From: Ruminococcus sp.
Lineage (GTDB): Bacteria; Bacillota; Clostridia; Oscillospirales; Ruminococcaceae
Assembly: GCA_017462565.1 (NCBI GenBank)
Contig: JAFTQW010000061.1
Span: 1 to 52,639 of the forward strand
Length of the DNA: 52,639 bases
Direction of reading: 5' to 3'
The first letter of the stretch is position 1, and every line of letters starts with the position of its first letter. Made by a program: the position numbers and the translations under genes. Positions 8,827-18,127 of the stretch are shown here, piece by piece. The notes beneath the pieces were generated by a model. The model made no database searches, was not told where the DNA came from, and saw only the letters and a program-made list of their open reading frames with translations.

Positions 8827-9645
8827 ATGAGTATTTTAACTTGTCCTGTTTGCGGAAAACAGCTGAAACTCATGGAAAAAAGCTATATTTGTGAAAAAAA
8901 TCACTGTTTTGATATTGCCAAAAGCGGCTATGTGAATCTTTTGCTATCTAAACATACCGGGAAAACCGTTCACGGAGATAATAAACTTATGCTTCAGGCA
9001 AGACGTGATTTTTTGGAAAGAGATTATTATGCTCCGTTGAAAGATGCGCTTTGCGATGCTGTTAAAAGAAATTTTAACGGTGGAGTGATTCTCGATGCCG
9101 GATGCGGCGAGGGTTATTATACTGCTGCGATTTGTGATGAACTTCAAACTGCCGGAGTTTCGACGGAAATATATGGAATTGACGTTTCAAAAATCGCTGT
9201 TGAAATGGCTGCAAAACGAAAAAAAGAAATCGCTTTTGCAACCGCCAGCGTATTTCATATTCCGATTGAGAATAAATCCTGTAATATAATTGTAACTCTT
9301 TTTGCACCATATTGCGGTGAAGAATTCAAGCGTATTCTTTCTGAAAACGGAGTTATGATCATGGCAATTCCCTCTGAGGAACATCTCTGGGAGCTGAAAC
9401 AAGCTGTTTATGATACTCCGTATAAAAATGAGGTTCGACCGTATGAACTTGACGGCTTTCGCTTGCTTCAAAAAAAGAGGATACGACGTAAAATCTCGCT
9501 TGAATCCAATGAGGATATACAGTCGCTTTTTTCAATGACTCCGTATTATTATCGTACAGGAAAAGAACAGCGTGAGCGGCTTAATGCTCTTGAAAAACTC
9601 GAAACAACAACGGATTTTGAGCTTCTTATATATATTAATGATTAA
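8827..9645 (+). CDS. 23S rRNA (guanine-N1)-methyltransferase, RlmA family
   Basis: An N-terminal zinc site C6, C9, C22, H26 (TCPVCGKQL and YICEKNHCFD) is followed by the family segment SGYVNLLLSKHTGKTVHGD and LMLQARRDFLERDYYAPL. A Rossmann SAM domain follows with VILDAGCGEGYYTAAIC. RlmA enzymes methylate G745 or G748 in helix 35 of 23S rRNA; which base is targeted cannot be told from sequence reading. 272 residues is normal. The gene starts 10 bp after the TrmK-Nif3 gene, so the two are probably co-transcribed and both act on RNA. Confidence 0.9.
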   Translation: MSILTCPVCGKQLKLMEKSYICEKNHCFDIAKSGYVNLLLSKHTGKTVHGDNKLMLQARRDFLERDYYAPLKDALCDAVKRNFNGGVILDAGCGEGYYTAAICDELQTAGVSTEIYGIDVSKIAVEMAAKRKKEIAFATASVFHIPIENKSCNIIVTLFAPYCGEEFKRILSENGVMIMAIPSEEHLWELKQAVYDTPYKNEVRPYELDGFRLLQKKRIRRKISLESNEDIQSLFSMTPYYYRTGKEQRERLNALEKLETTTDFELLIYIND

Positions 9646-9669
9646 TTAAATTAGCAAAGGAATGATTTT

Positions 9670-11421
9670 ATGGCTCTTGACGGAGCATTTCTCTATGCAG
9701 TGAAAAATGAACTTACACCGCTTATCGGAAGCAGAGTTGAAAAAATTCATCAGCCTTCCCGTGAGGAAATAATTATTTCTCTTCGCACAAAGCAAGGAGG
9801 AAAAAAGCTCTATATATCGGCAAACGCAGGAAGTGCCAGAATTCATATCACAGAAAAGAACGTTGATAATCCGCAAACTCCGCCTATGTTTTGTATGCTT
9901 CTTCGCAAGCATCTTGGCAGCGGAAAATTAATCGGGATTCGGCAAGACGGACTCGAAAGAATTCTTTTTCTTGATTTTGAATGTGTAAACGAACTTGGCG
10001 ACGTTGTTACAGTCACTCTCGCCTGTGAAATTATGGGGAGATGTTCCAACCTTATTATAATTAATCACGAAGGCAAGGTCATCGACAGCATAAAGCGTGT
10101 TGATGAAGATATGTCACGAGAACGAATCGTTCTTCCCGGAATGAGGTACACTCTTCCGCCAAGAAATGATCGTCTGAACTTTTTGAAAGCTGAACCGGCG
10201 GAGATTATTTCGACTCTGGAAAATACTCCTCCGGCAGAACTCTCTAAGGCTCTGATACGAATTTTTGAAGGAATATCGCCGATTTTGGCACGTGAGTGGA
10301 CTTTTTTCGCCGGAAGGGGAGTTTATATCAACAGTGATAAGATCGAGCCGAATCAGCTTGAGAGACTGCTCTTCGCTATTAAACGAACTCGTGAACAGCT
10401 CGAAAAGGGAGAATGCTTTTTCAGCGTTGTAAAGGACAAAGAGGGACAGCTCAGGGACTTCTCATTTATACGGCTTACACAGTTCGGAACTTTGATGTAT
10501 ACTAAGGAATTGTCCAGCGCTTCAGAGCTTCTTGACTATTTTTACTTTGAGCGTGACCGTGCCGCAAGAACGAAACAGCGTGCCAATGATCTTTTCAAGC
10601 TGCTTGTCAACCTTACCGAGAGAACTTCACGCCGAATTGCCGCTCAGCGTGAGGAGCTTGCCGAGTGCGCCGACAAGGATTATTATAAGCTCTGCGGCGA
10701 CTTGATTTCCGCAAATATGTATCGGATTCAAAAAGGTGATTCTCTTCTGATTGCTGAGAATTTTTACGATGAATCCTGTCCCGAGATAGAAATTAAACTT
10801 GATGTAAGAAAAACTCCGTTACAGAACGCTCAGAAATACTACGGAGAGTATAAAAAATCAGTTACAGCAGAAGAGAAACTCGCCGTTCAGATAGAGAAAG
10901 GCGAAGAAGAACTGCAATATCTTGACAGTGTTTTTGATTCTCTTACAAGAGCCGTTTCCGAAAATGATATAATTCAGCTTCGCCTTGAACTTCGTGAGCA
11001 AGGGTATATAAAATCAGGCAGCAGCAAGGTGAAACCTCCGAAAGCTTTGCCTCCGATTGAATATAAATCAAGTGACGGATTTACTGTTCTTGTTGGAAGA
11101 AACAATCATCAGAATGATCAGCTTTCCCTTAAATTTGCTGAAAAATCGGATATATGGCTTCATACTCAAAGTATTACCGGTTCTCATGTTCTTATCCTTA
11201 CAGACGGTGAAACACCTCCGGACAGAACGATTGAAGAAGCGGCTGTGATTGCTGCTGTCAACAGCAGGGGACGTAATTCAACGCTCGTTCCGGTTGATTA
11301 TTGCCTTGCAAAATTCGTTAAAAAACCATCCGGAGCAAAACCCGGAAAGGTAATATTCACTAACTATCAGACCGCTTTCGTTAAGCCGGATGCTGAACTC
11401 GAACAACAACTGAGGGTATAA
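9670..11421 (+). CDS. rqcH: Ribosome quality control protein RqcH (NFACT family)
   Basis: Binds 50S subunits carrying stalled nascent chains and directs alanine tailing. The N-terminal NFACT-N domain begins MALDGAFLYAVKNEL and continues with RVEKIHQPSREEIIISLR and TPPMFCMLLRKHL. A helical coiled-coil region spans about residues 290-430. The C-terminal NFACT-R domain holds VGRNNHQNDQLSLKFA and DIWLHTQSITGSHVLI. 583 residues is the usual length. Older annotation calls such proteins fibronectin-binding. The next gene starts 4 nt after the stop. Confidence 0.95.
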   Translation: MALDGAFLYAVKNELTPLIGSRVEKIHQPSREEIIISLRTKQGGKKLYISANAGSARIHITEKNVDNPQTPPMFCMLLRKHLGSGKLIGIRQDGLERILFLDFECVNELGDVVTVTLACEIMGRCSNLIIINHEGKVIDSIKRVDEDMSRERIVLPGMRYTLPPRNDRLNFLKAEPAEIISTLENTPPAELSKALIRIFEGISPILAREWTFFAGRGVYINSDKIEPNQLERLLFAIKRTREQLEKGECFFSVVKDKEGQLRDFSFIRLTQFGTLMYTKELSSASELLDYFYFERDRAARTKQRANDLFKLLVNLTERTSRRIAAQREELAECADKDYYKLCGDLISANMYRIQKGDSLLIAENFYDESCPEIEIKLDVRKTPLQNAQKYYGEYKKSVTAEEKLAVQIEKGEEELQYLDSVFDSLTRAVSENDIIQLRLELREQGYIKSGSSKVKPPKALPPIEYKSSDGFTVLVGRNNHQNDQLSLKFAEKSDIWLHTQSITGSHVLILTDGETPPDRTIEEAAVIAAVNSRGRNSTLVPVDYCLAKFVKKPSGAKPGKVIFTNYQTAFVKPDAELEQQLRV

Positions 11422-11424
11422 TTT

Positions 11425-11940
11425 ATGGCTGTTAAACTTACTGAAAAATTCTTTCACAGAGACGCTCTTGAAGTTGCTCCGGAACTTGTGGGGAAGATTA
11501 TAGTCCACAGACTTGACGATGCTACATTGATTCGTGAACGTATTGCCGAAACCGAGGCTTACCGTGGCGAGGAGGATAAAGGCTGTCACGCTTCTAAAGG
11601 CAGAACAAAGCGAACGGAGCTGCTTTACGGTGAAAGCGGTGTGATATACGTTTATCTTTGCTACGGAATGCATTGGCTTATGAACGTTATAACCGGCGAT
11701 ATAGACCAGCCGCAGGGAGTTTTGCTGCGCTGCGGCGAGATTCATAATGGTCCGGGGAAGCTGACGAAATATCTGAAAATTGACGGAAGCTTCAACGGCG
11801 GAACATTCTGCGGAAACGATGTCTGGATCGAGGACGATGGCTATAAACCGGAAATAATCACAGCTCCGAGAGTTGGAATCGACTATGCAGGAGATTACTG
11901 GAAAAATATAGAATGGCGATTTATCGACAACAGGAAGTGA
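11425..11940 (+). CDS. DNA-3-methyladenine glycosylase, AAG/MPG family
   Basis: Base-excision repair enzyme that removes alkylated purines. The MPG-family core is evident: LVGKIIVHRL, RIAETEAYRGEEDKGCHA (containing the general-base Glu), GVIYVYLCYGMHWLMNVIT and GVLLRCGEI. At 171 residues it is slightly short compared with many members (about 190-200), but all core motifs are there. It starts 4 nt after rqcH, with its stop 5 nt before the AraC-type gene. Confidence 0.92.
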   Translation: MAVKLTEKFFHRDALEVAPELVGKIIVHRLDDATLIRERIAETEAYRGEEDKGCHASKGRTKRTELLYGESGVIYVYLCYGMHWLMNVITGDIDQPQGVLLRCGEIHNGPGKLTKYLKIDGSFNGGTFCGNDVWIEDDGYKPEIITAPRVGIDYAGDYWKNIEWRFIDNRK

Positions 11941-11944
11941 TTTT

Positions 11945-12724
11945 GTGAACATACGCAGTATCGGATTCAATTCAGTATACGATAGTGGATATCAGGTTTG
12001 CCGAAAACCAGAAAAAGGCGAATTTACGCTGATTCTTCTTAAAAGCAGGGCAAATCTGTGTTTAAAAGGAGTAAATGTAAAAGCTCCGTCTGATACTGCT
12101 ATTCTGTTTGATGACAGCGAAATTTTGCAATATTCTGCGGATGACGGTTTTTTTGTATGCGACTGGATATGTTTTGATGCGGATGGCGACAAAGAGTTTT
12201 TCGATTCACTTGAGCTTGAAATGAATGTTCCGATACGTTTCCTCGATATTGAATTTATGAGCGGTATTATACGCAATATAGCCTCGGAATATTATTCGCT
12301 TACCTCGAGGAGAGTGAAAATGCTTGATTCGCTTCTGAAAACTCTGCTTATTAAATTTGGCGAAACGGGCGATCACAGCGATTCCGCTCAGCAAACCGCA
12401 GAGCCGCATTACAGCGCTCTTATCGAACTTCGGGCAAAGATATACCGCAACCCTCAGCTTAAATGGAATGTTGATACGATGTCTGCGGACGTGAATATGT
12501 CGAGGTCGTACTTTCAGCATATTTATCGTGAGATGTTCGGAGTTTCGTGCATTTCCGATGTTATAAGCGGCAAGATTGAAAAGGCAAAAGAGATTTTAAG
12601 TGAAACTTCCTGCACTGTTTCACAGGTTGCTTCAATGTGCGGTTACGATAATGAGGAGCATTTTATGCGGCAGTTTAAAAAAATCGTGGGAGTTACTCCT
12701 ACAAAATACAGGAAGAATGCATAG
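11945..12724 (+). CDS. AraC family transcriptional regulator
   Basis: A GTG start, 259 residues. The first about 130 residues look like a cupin-type sensor (beta-rich, no obvious enzyme motif). The last 100 form the double helix-turn-helix: MSADVNMSRSYFQHIYREMFG, then VSQVASMCGYDNEEHFMRQF and a GVTPTKYRK ending typical of the family. Ligand and targets are unknown; no divergent sugar operon sits next to it, so the regulon may be elsewhere or include the downstream carbohydrate genes. Confidence 0.9.
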   Translation: MNIRSIGFNSVYDSGYQVCRKPEKGEFTLILLKSRANLCLKGVNVKAPSDTAILFDDSEILQYSADDGFFVCDWICFDADGDKEFFDSLELEMNVPIRFLDIEFMSGIIRNIASEYYSLTSRRVKMLDSLLKTLLIKFGETGDHSDSAQQTAEPHYSALIELRAKIYRNPQLKWNVDTMSADVNMSRSYFQHIYREMFGVSCISDVISGKIEKAKEILSETSCTVSQVASMCGYDNEEHFMRQFKKIVGVTPTKYRKNA

Positions 12725-12734
12725 GGGTGAGAAA

Positions 12735-13100
12735 ATGACCGAATATCTTAAAGAATACATGAAAACAGTTCAGCAAAAGCTTGAAAGATGCCGTAATTCA
12801 GAGGAACTTGAAGAAATTTTTTTGGAGCATAAGGACAAGATTGCGTTTATGCAGCATGAAAGAATCGTTCATTTTCTCGTAACTATGATGTTTGCAATAG
12901 TACTCGCAGTTTTTATGACGGCGATGCTCCTTACTGAAAATCTGATGATGCTGATTCTCGTTACGATAATTATCGTGCTTCTTGGGTTTTATATAAAGCA
13001 CTATTATTTTCTTGAAAATACTGTTCAGAAGATGTATAAAGTATATGATGAAATACTTGTGAAACGGAGGAAAACTGATGACGAAAAAAGAAATAGCTAA
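12735..13100 (+). CDS. Small two-helix membrane protein, unknown function
   Basis: 121 residues. A soluble helical N-terminus (MTEYLKEYMKTVQQKLERCRN) precedes two adjacent transmembrane helices (about residues 45-90, FLVTMMFAIVLAVFM and LMLILVTIIIVLLGFYI) and a short basic C-terminus. The start at 12735 follows a GGGGTGAG ribosome site and lies 10 nt after the AraC gene. The 3' end overlaps nth by 23 nt. I do not recognise the family. Confidence 0.75.
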   Translation: MTEYLKEYMKTVQQKLERCRNSEELEEIFLEHKDKIAFMQHERIVHFLVTMMFAIVLAVFMTAMLLTENLMMLILVTIIIVLLGFYIKHYYFLENTVQKMYKVYDEILVKRRKTDDEKRNS

Positions 13101-13713
13101 GCTTGCCTGTGAAGAGCTTGAAAAAATTTATCCCGATATAGACTGCACTCTTACATATGAAAAGCCGTATGAGCTGATGTTTGCCGCAAGACTCGCCGCA
13201 CAATGTACTGATGCGAGAGTAAATGTTGTTACAAAAACTTTGTTTAAAAAATATCCTACCCTTGAAGCTTTTGCGGACGCCGATCTTGAGGAGCTTGAAC
13301 AGGATGTCAAACCATGCGGCTTCTATCATACAAAGGCTAAGAGCATTAAAGAAATGGCAGGACAGCTTATCAATAATTTCGGGGGAGAAGTTCCTCAGAC
13401 TATGGAGGAGCTTTTAACGCTTTCCGGAATCGGCAGAAAAACGGCAAATCTCATGCTTGGAGACGTTTTCGGCAAGCCTGCGATAGTAACCGATACTCAT
13501 TGCATAAGAATCACCGGCAGGCTTGGTCTTACTGATAATAAAGAACCGGCAAAGGTGGAAAAAGATCTTATAAAGCTTATTCCGCCTGAAATATCTTCAC
13601 ATTTCTGTCATCAGACGGTTCAGTTCGGACGTGATATCTGTCGTGCAAGAAGTCCGAAGTGCGGTGAATGTTCGCTCAGCTATTTTTGCAGATACTTTAA
13701 AAATAATAATTAA
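13078..13713 (+). CDS. nth: Endonuclease III
   Basis: Bifunctional DNA glycosylase/AP lyase for oxidised pyrimidines. The helix-hairpin-helix motif LSGIGRKTANLMLG carries the catalytic lysine K121, and the catalytic aspartate is D139 in VTDTHCIRI. The C-terminal 4Fe-4S cluster ligands are C188, C195, C198 and C204 with the canonical C-x6-C-x2-C-x5-C spacing. 211 residues is typical. It overlaps the preceding membrane protein gene. Confidence 0.97.
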   Translation: MTKKEIAKLACEELEKIYPDIDCTLTYEKPYELMFAARLAAQCTDARVNVVTKTLFKKYPTLEAFADADLEELEQDVKPCGFYHTKAKSIKEMAGQLINNFGGEVPQTMEELLTLSGIGRKTANLMLGDVFGKPAIVTDTHCIRITGRLGLTDNKEPAKVEKDLIKLIPPEISSHFCHQTVQFGRDICRARSPKCGECSLSYFCRYFKNNN

Positions 13714-13726
13714 TTGAGGTGACGTT

Positions 13727-15094
13727 ATGATAAAAAGGTTAAGAAAAGCTGCTGCGTCTGCTCTTGCTCTGACACTTGCTTTTTCGAGTTTTGGGGGAAT
13801 GACGGTTTATGCCGATGTTACGCCTAATCCTGTTATAAGCAGGAACTGTCCGGCGTATTCGGAATCAAATCCTGCAACGGCTTCGGCTGGAAATGACGAG
13901 CATTATTTTTCATTCTGGTTTGGTCAGTCGCCGGATTATCTCGCTTACGATCTTTCGCAGGTCCCTGAAAATGAACGAAAACAGGTTCTTGCCGTCTGGT
14001 ACAACACCAGTTCATACGACAGCATAGGAAACTATATTTCACGCAATATGGAGCCTTCCGATTATACCATAGAGGTCAATTCAGCTCCCGGAGGAGATTT
14101 TCCCGAAAATGGCTGGGAGACAGTATGTACCGTTGAGGGAAATACTCTTAGCTCAAGACAGCATCTTGTTAACATGGAGGGTTACAACTGGATACGCATT
14201 AACATCTCGAAAGCTGACGGAGAAGCAGGAAAACAGGCAAGCATCAATTTTGATATACATAATGCGTCTGACGGAGTTTTCGACAGTTGGATCTTTTTCG
14301 GAGATTCCATAACAGCCGGAGGAATGAATAATTGCTACGGAACAGGTTTTGCCACATATGTGAACCGCATTGACGAACGTTATTTTCCTGTTCAGGAAAA
14401 TGGCGGTATCGGGGGTATAACGTCTACAGACGGACGAAATAACATCGACCGCTGGCTTGAAAGTTATGCCGGAAAATACGTCAGCATTGCTTACGGCACA
14501 AACGATGCATGGGGAAACCAGACGGGTGCGGAACGGTATTATGAAAATACAAAGTACATGATAGACGCTGTTCTTGCTCTTGGAAAAATTCCGGTGCTTC
14601 CGAAGATTCCTTATGCGGCTGAAAGCGGAGTAAATACTTATCTGGATGAATACAATAATGAGATAGACAGACTTTATGAGGAATACGGCGATAAACTTGT
14701 AAAGGGTCCTGACTTTTATGGAATAATCAAAGAAAATCCCGATTACCTCAGCGGAGACGGAGTTCATCCAAGCTCAGAGGGCTATGAGGAAATGCGCCGT
14801 ATCTGGGCGGAAACTATGTATGAAAATGTTTACAAAAACGATAATATCGGTGAAGAAATTTGTTACGGCGACGTAAATATTGACGGTGAAGTAGATATGT
14901 CCGACGCTGTTCTTATAATGCAGTCTTTGTCAAATCCTGATAAATATGGAATAAACGGAACAGATGAAACTCATATTACAATGCAGGGATTGAAAAATGG
15001 TGATGTAAGCGGGAATGGCGACGGAATTACCAATAATGACGCTCTTGCCATTCAGAAATACAAACTGAATCTTATAGATAGTCTGCCGGAATAG
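13727..15094 (+). CDS. Secreted SGNH/GDSL esterase with C-terminal dockerin
   Basis: The signal peptide (residues 1 to about 30, ending VYADV) is followed by a beta-sandwich-like region (about 35-185). An SGNH hydrolase domain then has the nucleophile block WIFFGDSITAGG, the oxyanion glycine region (GGIGGITS), block III YGTNDAW and the His motif GDGVHPSSEGY. A dockerin occupies the last about 75 residues (GDVNIDGEVDMSDAVLIMQS and NGDGITNNDALAIQKYKLN), so the enzyme should plug into a cellulosomal scaffoldin. Deacetylation of xylan or mannan is the likely role by analogy with two-domain carbohydrate esterases, but substrate is inferred. Confidence 0.92.
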   Translation: MIKRLRKAAASALALTLAFSSFGGMTVYADVTPNPVISRNCPAYSESNPATASAGNDEHYFSFWFGQSPDYLAYDLSQVPENERKQVLAVWYNTSSYDSIGNYISRNMEPSDYTIEVNSAPGGDFPENGWETVCTVEGNTLSSRQHLVNMEGYNWIRINISKADGEAGKQASINFDIHNASDGVFDSWIFFGDSITAGGMNNCYGTGFATYVNRIDERYFPVQENGGIGGITSTDGRNNIDRWLESYAGKYVSIAYGTNDAWGNQTGAERYYENTKYMIDAVLALGKIPVLPKIPYAAESGVNTYLDEYNNEIDRLYEEYGDKLVKGPDFYGIIKENPDYLSGDGVHPSSEGYEEMRRIWAETMYENVYKNDNIGEEICYGDVNIDGEVDMSDAVLIMQSLSNPDKYGINGTDETHITMQGLKNGDVSGNGDGITNNDALAIQKYKLNLIDSLPE

Positions 15095-15114
15095 ACACAA
15101 GTTGAAGAAAACTA

Positions 15115-15143
15115 TTGACTAATCCTGAATTATAGTTTATTAT
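15115..15143 (+). promoter_or_regulatory. Predicted promoter of the GH74 operon
   Basis: TTGACT at 15115-15120, a 17-bp spacer and TATTAT at 15138-15143, about 20 bp before a GGGAGGA ribosome site. Confidence 0.7.
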
Positions 15144-15178
15144 ATAAGAGATGTGATGAACAGGGAGGAATGATTTAA

Positions 15179-17392
15179 ATAAGAAAGCATATAATTAAAA
15201 TCAGCAGGGCTTTTTCGCTTGCTGCTGCTGCGGCTTTTATCGGAGCTGCGGTTTCCGGCTGCGGTAAAGGAAAAGAAGATGCCTTGAAAAATGACGAATA
15301 TGAATGGAGCAATGTCGCTATCGGCGGAGGAGGATATATTACAGGTATCGTCTACAGTCCGGCGGAAGAAGGTCTTGCTTATGTCCGTACAGATATCGGC
15401 GGAGCTTATCGGTTCGATAAGGAGAAAGACAGATGGATGGCTATAACCGATAATTTCGGAGCAGATGAATGGAATCTGATCGGGATCGAAAGCATTGCTG
15501 CCGATCCTGTGGAGCCAAATCGTGTTTATGCTGCCTGCGGAACTTATATGGGCAGTGACGGAGCGCTTATCGCTTCGGATGACTACGGTGAAACGTGGAA
15601 ACGATTCGACCTGAACTTCGGCTGCGGAGGCAATAATTCCGGCAGAGGAACAGGCGAGCGGATAATGGTTGATCCGGTGAACAATAATAATGTATATTTT
15701 GGCTCTCGTGCAAACGGCTTGTGGAAGTCGGAGGATTATGGTCAGAACTGGAGCAGAATAGAATCGTTTCCCGTTAATGGCGATTATAGTCAGGAGGGCA
15801 ATAATATCGGAATAATGTGGATACATTTTGATCCCTCTAACAACGATATCTATGCCGGAGCAGCAATGACGAATGGCGAATGTATTTATAAATCGTCTGA
15901 TAACGGCGTTTCTTGGGAAACTCTTCCTGCATTGGATGCCGGAATGTACCCCTTGCAGGCTGAAATTTCTTCTAATGGAACGATGTATATCGCCTGTTCG
16001 GATAACTGCGGACCGAATTTAAGTCCTGCGGACGGAGCAGTTTATGCTCTCGATCTGAAAACCCAGACCTACAGAGATATTACTCCTGCGCTTGATGACG
16101 GAAGATACGGCGGATTCGGCGGAATTACACTCGATTACAGCGACGACGACACCATTATTGTGACTTCGCTCGGCTTCTGGGATGACAGAGGTCATAATAT
16201 CTACCGCTCAACTGACGGAGGCGAAAGCTGGAACGCTCTTTATACAAAAACCGAAAAAAATTATGTTATGGATGTTTCTGAAGCACAGTGGCTTCAATGG
16301 GGAAGAGAAGAGGCTTCTACAGGCTGGTGGACGTCTGCTGTTGCTATAGATCCGTTTAATTCGGATATCGTAAGCTACGGTACGGGAGCAACTCTTTATT
16401 CGACTGTGAATATGACCGATCTTGGAAGCGAAACTCCGGTTACAATAAAATTTGACGCTTACGGCATAGAGGAAACAGCGGTTTACGATATGATTTCTCC
16501 CCCAACAGACGGAACTTCGCCGCAGCTTTACTCAATTATGGGCGATTTGACCGGATTTTCACATCTTGATGTTGAAAAAGCTCCGGATGATAATCACTTC
16601 TTCAAAAACGGTGATGCAAAATCAGTCGACTGCGCATGGCAGAACGGAAATTACGCTGTTTATACCAGCGATAATGTGAGAAGTCAGCTTAATTATACTA
16701 CCGACGGAGGCAAAAGCTGGAAATCCATAACAAGACTTCCAGCAAAATCAAAGGGCGGAAGCGCAGTTATGTCGGCAGACGGAAGCACTATAGTCTGGAA
16801 GCCGGATGGTCTCACCGGAAAACCCTATGTTACGCCTGATTTTGGTGAAACATGGTATGAATGTGCCGGACTTTCATATGGTGCAAAAGTTATTGCAGAC
16901 CGTGTAAATCCGAAGATGTTCTATGCGATATGCGAAGGTTCTTTCTATGTTTCTGACAATGGAGGAACAAAATTTGAGAAGACAGATTCGACTCTCACTG
17001 ACAATGCCGAAATAACGGCTGTTGGCGATAAAGAGGGACATATCTGGGCTGCGAACGGTTCGTATATAATGTATACGGAAAATGCCGGGGAAAGCTGGAA
17101 TGTTCTGAAAAATATAAACGCAAAAGCCCTTGGTTTCGGTGCGCCGAAAGAAGAAGGCGGATATATGACAATTTACGTTATGGGAAATGATGATGTGAGC
17201 GGAAACGATAATCCAAGCGGCGACGGAATCTACCGTTCGACCGATAAGGGAAAAAACTGGCAGAGAATAAATGACGATCAGCATCTTTTCGGAAATCTGA
17301 CATATTCCATTACGGGCGACAGCGAGATCTACGGAAGAGTTTACTTTGCAACAAACGGCAGAGGAATAGTTATGGGAGACATTAAAGATTAA
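15179..17392 (+). CDS. GH74 family xyloglucanase-like lipoprotein, non-canonical ATA start
   Basis: The mature part is a GH74 beta-propeller: NVAIGGGGYITGIVYSP, YVRTDIGGAYRFD with a probable catalytic Asp, and repeated S/T-D-x-G-x-x-W blades (SSDNGVSW, STDGGESW, TTDGGKSW, STDKGKNW). A second conserved Asp is in WWTSAVAIDPFNSDIV. Reading in frame back from the first standard start (TTG 15284) gives a perfect lipoprotein signal: RKHIIKISR, an Ala-rich core and lipobox AVSGC (Cys codon 15260-15262). That frame closes at TAA 15176-15178, and the only plausible start next to the GGGAGGA site (15163-15169) is ATA at 15179. No dockerin: it would be anchored in the membrane. The next gene begins directly after the stop. 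Confidence 0.85.
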   Translation: MRKHIIKISRAFSLAAAAAFIGAAVSGCGKGKEDALKNDEYEWSNVAIGGGGYITGIVYSPAEEGLAYVRTDIGGAYRFDKEKDRWMAITDNFGADEWNLIGIESIAADPVEPNRVYAACGTYMGSDGALIASDDYGETWKRFDLNFGCGGNNSGRGTGERIMVDPVNNNNVYFGSRANGLWKSEDYGQNWSRIESFPVNGDYSQEGNNIGIMWIHFDPSNNDIYAGAAMTNGECIYKSSDNGVSWETLPALDAGMYPLQAEISSNGTMYIACSDNCGPNLSPADGAVYALDLKTQTYRDITPALDDGRYGGFGGITLDYSDDDTIIVTSLGFWDDRGHNIYRSTDGGESWNALYTKTEKNYVMDVSEAQWLQWGREEASTGWWTSAVAIDPFNSDIVSYGTGATLYSTVNMTDLGSETPVTIKFDAYGIEETAVYDMISPPTDGTSPQLYSIMGDLTGFSHLDVEKAPDDNHFFKNGDAKSVDCAWQNGNYAVYTSDNVRSQLNYTTDGGKSWKSITRLPAKSKGGSAVMSADGSTIVWKPDGLTGKPYVTPDFGETWYECAGLSYGAKVIADRVNPKMFYAICEGSFYVSDNGGTKFEKTDSTLTDNAEITAVGDKEGHIWAANGSYIMYTENAGESWNVLKNINAKALGFGAPKEEGGYMTIYVMGNDDVSGNDNPSGDGIYRSTDKGKNWQRINDDQHLFGNLTYSITGDSEIYGRVYFATNGRGIVMGDIKD

Positions 17393-18127
17393 ATGCATAA
17401 ACTTAAAAGAATTGTCTGTATTTTAACAGGCGGAATTTTGACCGGAATTGCCGGTATCGCTTCATGCTATTATTCATCGGCAATGGTGAACAGTGAAAAA
17501 TATCCTGTTTTCGGAGTAGACGTATCAAACTATCAGGGAGACATAGATTGGAATGTTCTTGAAGAACAGGGCGTTCGGTTTGCTTTTATAAAAGCAACCG
17601 AGGGAAGCGGTCATGTTGACGAATCCGTAAGACAGAATCTTGAAAGGGCTTCCGAGACTGATATAAAGCTGTCGGCGTATCATTTTTTCAGTTTTGACAG
17701 TGCAGGAGAAACTCAGGCAGCGAATTTTATCTCTGCTGTTCCGGCGGATGAAATTGATATGCCTCCGGTAGTAGATATAGAATATTATGCTGATAAGCGG
17801 AAAAATAAGCCGTCAAAAGAGGAAGCGGAGAATATTCTTCGGCCTCTTCTTTCAAAGCTGGAAGAATATTACGGCGAAAAACCGATAATTTATACAACTC
17901 TTCCGGTTTACCGCCGATATGTAAAAGAAAACTTCAGCGATTATCCGCTTTGGATAAGAAGCGTGAATTTCGAGCCTGATCTTATCGACTGGAAATTCTG
18001 GCAGTATTGCGACAGCGGCGAGCTTGAAGGATATAACGGCGATGAAAAATGTATAGATTTCAATGTCTATAACGGAACGGAAGAAGAGTTCCTTAATGAA
18101 TTTTCATCAGAGCAGGAGGAAGAATAA
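17393..18127 (+). CDS. GH25 family lysozyme (muramidase), membrane-anchored or secreted
   Basis: The N-terminal hydrophobic segment (about residues 7-30) is a signal peptide or anchor. GH25 motifs follow: GVDVSNYQGDIDW (D43), FAFIKATEGSG, then the catalytic pair region VVDIEYY (D128, E130), and PLWIRS and FWQYCDSG near the end. It would cleave peptidoglycan outside the membrane. The start ATG abuts the GH74 stop and its own stop overlaps the manA start (TAATG), so translation is likely coupled. A lysozyme inside a sugar-use operon is unexpected. Confidence 0.92.
   Translation: MHKLKRIVCILTGGILTGIAGIASCYYSSAMVNSEKYPVFGVDVSNYQGDIDWNVLEEQGVRFAFIKATEGSGHVDESVRQNLERASETDIKLSAYHFFSFDSAGETQAANFISAVPADEIDMPPVVDIEYYADKRKNKPSKEEAENILRPLLSKLEEYYGEKPIIYTTLPVYRRYVKENFSDYPLWIRSVNFEPDLIDWKFWQYCDSGELEGYNGDEKCIDFNVYNGTEEEFLNEFSSEQEEE

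Noticed and set aside
11278-11970. 230-codon antisense frame over the glycosylase gene
   Set aside because: The plus strand encodes a clear AAG-family protein and the end of RqcH; the antisense product has no recognisable domain.
14153-14767. 204-codon antisense frame over the SGNH esterase
   Set aside because: Opposite to a clear SGNH domain; codon use reflects the complementary strand.
15140-15826. 228-codon antisense frame over the GH74 gene
   Set aside because: Shadow of the GH74 reading frame; it covers the promoter, ribosome site and lipoprotein signal of the real gene.
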